Source: Hydractinia symbiolongicarpus | Lineage: Eukaryota; Cnidaria; Hydrozoa; Anthoathecata; Hydractiniidae | DNA length: 64,000 nucleotides | Assembly: GCF_029227915.1 (NCBI RefSeq) | Contig: NC_079886.1 | Coordinates: 11,617,501 to 11,681,500, forward strand | Reading direction: 5' to 3' | Shown: piece after piece, positions 62,101 through 64,000 of the stretch | How positions within the stretch are numbered: position 1 is the stretch's first letter | How the letters are laid out: each line of letters opens with the position of its first letter | Notes under the pieces: generated by a model | What the model saw: the letters and a program-made list of their open reading frames with translations, nothing else | Told to the model about the DNA's origin: nothing | Databases searched by the model: none | Made by a program: the position numbers and the translations under genes

Positions 62101-64000
62101 TCATTAGGTTATTGCATTTTAAGTTGTATATCGCAGAAGTCGTCGGTGACATGCTTCGAAAATCCTTGTCACGGGCACAGTTCAACATGGACCAAAACTG
62201 TACAGGAGACTCAATTGTTAGAGTCTTCGCAGAACATCTCTCCTCACAAAACCGAGGTCTGCTTGCCTGCTGTGTTATCATTATTAAGAATCGAAAGGCA
62301 CCACAGTATTTCTGTAGCTTTAATGATTTTAGTTGTAATAATGGCCTAACTTACTTAAAATCAAATGTAATTTTTCTTCAGTCGCAATGAGTGGGAGTAG
62401 CTCAAACAATACCGAAACACAATCAAAAATTACGTCGGCAATTTTTTTGCCTCGCAACTATACGGTATCTTCGTATTTTACGTCGGCAATTACGTCGCAG
62501 TGCGGTATGCCGACGCAAATTTTAAGGGCTCATTTATCTTTTTTTTTATTCTATAGTTTGTTAATTGTTCTTCTAGGGAACATGCAATCTGATTGTGCCA
62601 ATCCATGCCTACTTAGTAATGAACATTTCTTCCTCGTTTCCCAGCAAAATAAATTTCCAACCCACTCATGTTGGTCAGACTGTGGTGAAGAAAATTGTAT
62701 TTAAAAATAATGCAGCAGCTGATTTTGATTTTCAAATTGGATTTGTTCAGAAACAGTCTGTGTTTAGTGTAGAACCAACTTCAGGTACTTTTTGTGTGTT
62801 GACAGACTTTTTCATCAGATAAGTTCTATTTTTACTTATTAATCTTGATTCTCCACAGCCAACATTTCTAGTAGGTTTATCAGTTAAGCTCCATTCTGTG
62901 TAATAATCCTGTCATACAAACCGCTAATTCTATAATACGTAATGAAGATTTATTATATATGTTTTTGACTATATTTAGGATTAATACCAGCACATAAGCA
63001 TGTTGATATCTTTGTTTCTTACACACCTATGGAATATTGCACTACGTGTGCTAAAATACAGGTAAAAATATATATGGCTACAAGGCCTGATCAGAGGTTT
63101 GTGATTGAACATGTGTAAGCTATTCACACATAGACAAAGTCGTAAAACTGTTAATTCAACATTTTAAGGGAAAGCAATCAGGAAAACAAGGTCAGCATTA
63201 ATTATCCAGTATGCTATAAAGACCAATTCTTAATAGTGTCTATAGCTGCATTATTTAAATACACAGAATTTGTGACTAGACATTGTCTACTATGGCAAAG
63301 TATAATATTTCGCACCTTAATTACCAAATTTTTATTAAAACATTGTCACAGCTAGATTATTCAATTGAGTATTTGTTGGTAAAATTTGTAATGTATATTA
63401 TTTGTATATATCCTTTTTTATAGGTTATGGTGTCACAATTTAATTATCAACCTTTCTACTGCTCGTTAACAGGCTCCTCACAACCAGGTCTTGCTTCCAG
63501 GCAAGTAAAAATGGAAACATTTGCAAAGTACTCTTTTGTATTTATTTGTTTATTTATCTTTTGAGTAGATGCTTTGGCATCCTTTTGTATACCTACGGCT
63601 AGAGCTTTTTTTAAAAAAATTTTGAACAAATGATGAAAACTAAGTATGGCATTCTTCATCAAATTTTAAGAATTTTGCAATCTCTTTTTCTTAAATGCTT
63701 CTTTATATTTTTAATCATACTTTCATTTTTGTATAGAGTAAAGTTACAGCAAATAAAAGAAACCCTTACAGGTAAAACAAGAGTACAAAGTCCACTGGAA
63801 CGATCCAGAACCAAGAAACAAACTGACAGTGCAGGGCTGAATGGACATCGAGAAGAAGACACGAAAGTACGTATGTTGCTAGAGAGTTTCTTGTTATTTA
63901 TTGAAAAAAGATTAGGAAAAACGTAATTTAGTCTTTAACTTTATATACAAGTTTCAATTGGCAAACAAGATCAACATTAATATCAATATTCTTGGGTACA
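50113..64000 (+). CDS. CFAP221: Cilia- and flagella-associated protein 221 (PCDP1), 5' part, continues beyond the window
   Basis: Nine exons join in phase: 50113-50227, 59468-59488, 59583-59683, 61300-61386, 61683-61778, 62577-62784, 62979-63061, 63424-63500 and 63737-63866. Introns are GT-AG, except that the one after 63500 starts GCAAGT. The product begins MAVEASNTSFFPSGKEN, continues NHLLDTKKIMPKKD, then VRPCIIHFDGF, RIINASGECQRMHIIPPST, VLIEFAPTENRYHCDCIQI and LIVPIHAYLVMN, then VFSVEPTSGLIPAHKHVDIF and VSQFNYQPFYCSLTGS. This order of blocks is that of CFAP221, an axonemal central-apparatus (C1d) protein with ASH-like beta domains; in mammals it supports ciliary beating. Intron 1 is 9.2 kb and full of transposons. 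Residues after GLASR (exon 9) are less certain. Confidence 0.88.
50910..50953. mobile_element. 3' remnant of a Helitron-like unit
   Basis: ACCCATGGATTTGTCCATCG followed by ACTAG resembles the hairpin plus CTAG end of the units at 33 and 41 kb. The 5' part is missing. Confidence 0.4.
50990..51309 (-). mobile_element. tRNA-derived SINE
   Basis: On the minus strand the head (from about 51309) contains an A box (TAGTTTAGTGG, 51290-51300) and a B box (GGTTCAATTCC, 51248-51258) with an anticodon-stem-like CTCCTG/CAGGAG. The acceptor stem does not pair. The body follows (AGCCCCGGGTTAACCC, GGAAAGATGGCACAATG, CTAGGAATCCCCATC) to about 50990. This is a tRNA-headed SINE, not a working tRNA gene. It lies in CFAP221 intron 1, antisense. 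Confidence 0.7.
51830..52085. mobile_element. Half copy of the 26.3 kb TIR element
   Basis: Starts TACATTAAGAAC and follows the left half of 26304-27035 with substitutions (shared ATTTCAGCGGAAA, AATGATTACG, GAAGGCTAGAA and ACATATATTCA). Similarity fades near 52085 and there is no right TIR. Confidence 0.65.
52461..53258 (-). pseudogene. 3' end of a non-LTR retrotransposon (reverse-transcriptase protein C-terminus)
   Basis: The frame 52722-53258 carries FCYLGDMLGSEVGVGRSVTC, IGSAWKKFRELLPLLTSRVL, YGSETWAVKQEDLDRLERND and MRMVRWMCNASL, all typical of the region after the RT domain in RTE-like LINEs. The 3' UTR ends in a (ATG)n tail (CATCAT repeats at about 52464-52484) just beyond a perfect palindrome CCATGCTAGCATGG (52508-52521). 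5'-truncated. The exact clade is uncertain. Confidence 0.72.
54065..54798 (+). pseudogene. P2X7 C-terminal (ballast)-domain-like protein in the Kolobok element
   Basis: Two exons, 54065-54333 and 54496-54731, join in phase (CAAG|GTTTCT, CTTAG|GTCATA). Exon 1 begins MSSSSSDVSDVEFNEDEEF, then shifts frame near 54120 (FEPERSQSEVAAALEALE) and has WCQCKKCKTMVTETESLCC. Exon 2 has HMCVTNSDEFKMVCLPEPVL, RFAAYKQYIWWVYGRLGKGY and RKPIPSCVVWVIRSE. The WCxCxxC...CLCC...C-x-T...CL...VL...YR..AYxQ...W.G.LG..R..PSCVV..IR pattern is that of the zinc-binding ballast domain of P2X7 receptors; no channel part is present. A TAG at 54729 replaces the usual aromatic codon, and the family sequence continues behind it (PQPDGVYVPY). 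Inactive copy. Confidence 0.75.
55053..57118 (-). pseudogene. THAP-domain Kolobok transposase, internally deleted
   Basis: Exon 1 (57118-56900) encodes a THAP zinc finger: MVTCGALNYCSSS, GWHNVPTEKESKQRRKKWL, FVLCGMHFTSKCF (C2CH), ending at a CAAG|GTATTT donor. Further pieces are about 56370-56216 (acceptor TGTAG, EACTAEENSGSPEAPSLE) and 56165-55533 (FKFCFECGEKATIKKHIT, CWNIGGILFNRLTFQGVKEA, SRSQFHGSIPRLVKEIQ). A last piece, 55450-55053, has KKWLTEENPAYITLEKIV, a frameshift near 55345, then HTGRLEVYHSLLNKYCPKR and MVARTQLAVLDHNSG. The DDE-bearing centre expected between QYY and the last piece is missing, so the copy cannot be active. Confidence 0.7.
57706..58523. mobile_element. Foldback/MITE with many CCTAAGTCC subterminal motifs
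   Basis: Ends CTACCTTAGTTCTAAAGAGG and, inverted, CTACCTTGGTTCTAAAAGGG. The motif CCTAAGTCC(A), exact or with one change, occurs about nine times in the left three quarters in one orientation. It occurs three times inverted at the right end (58432, 58468, 58494). No coding capacity. No clear target duplication was found. Confidence 0.65.
59757..59803. repeat. AAAT/AATG microsatellite
   Basis: TAAA runs flank five AATG units, in CFAP221 intron 3. Confidence 0.9.
60040..60057. repeat. Poly-C tract of 18 bases
   Basis: Homopolymer in CFAP221 intron 3. Length may be unreliable in assembly. Confidence 0.85.

Noticed and set aside
62083-62390. Two overlapping frames in CFAP221 intron 5 as an extra exon or gene
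   Set aside because: CFAP221 exons 5 and 6 join in phase without it, and neither frame has a recognisable motif.

Overview
The window is eukaryotic DNA, almost certainly from an invertebrate animal and possibly a cnidarian. It is AT-rich, its genes are split by GT-AG introns, and it is full of transposable elements. The best host evidence is a ciliary gene, CFAP221, whose exons join in phase. The species is inferred from the repeat and gene families; I cannot name it.

Region 1, 1-22.8 kb: remains of Polinton/Maverick-type virus-like elements. An AT-rich fragment A (1-4.5 kb) carries a membrane protein, a packaging ATPase, an intact-looking major capsid protein (MCP), a penton-like minor capsid protein and a divergent conserved gene. 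It is followed by a more GC-rich block (about 5.2-22.8 kb) holding two head-to-head copies of another Polinton lineage. The left copy (5.26-7.7 kb) is a truncated mirror image of the start of the right copy (7.95-22.6 kb). They meet at a 0.2 kb intergenic spacer with two exact kappaB-type motifs. The right copy has the full gene set: penton, MCP, integrase, ATPase, HNH nuclease and protein-primed DNA polymerase B. Most of these genes carry stops or frameshifts, the polymerase is split by a LINE fragment, and it ends before its C-terminal catalytic motifs.

Region 2, 22.8-44 kb: a host locus swollen by repeats. A putative secreted protein with two chitin-binding (CBM14) domains and a VWC-like domain is encoded by six phase-compatible exons from 27.9 to 42.2 kb. 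Its 12 kb first intron contains a Ty1/copia element (29591-32242) with identical LTRs, a 5 bp target duplication and a tRNA-iMet anticodon-arm type primer site, but no reverse transcriptase. That intron also holds a 27 bp minisatellite and Helitron-like short units. More tandem Helitron-like units lie in a later intron of the same gene.

Region 3, 44-49.5 kb: a decayed two-gene element, with a HECT-like gene facing a SAP plus integrase-core gene, then fold-back repeats.

Region 4, 50-64 kb: the 5' part of CFAP221, nine exons, running off the right edge. Its 9.2 kb first intron holds a tRNA-derived SINE, a LINE 3' end, a complete but broken Kolobok-type TTAA transposon (53811-57415) encoding a THAP transposase and a P2X7-ballast-like protein, and a foldback element with repeated CCTAAGTCC motifs.

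All of this was read by eye. No homology search was run, so family names rest on motif recognition.
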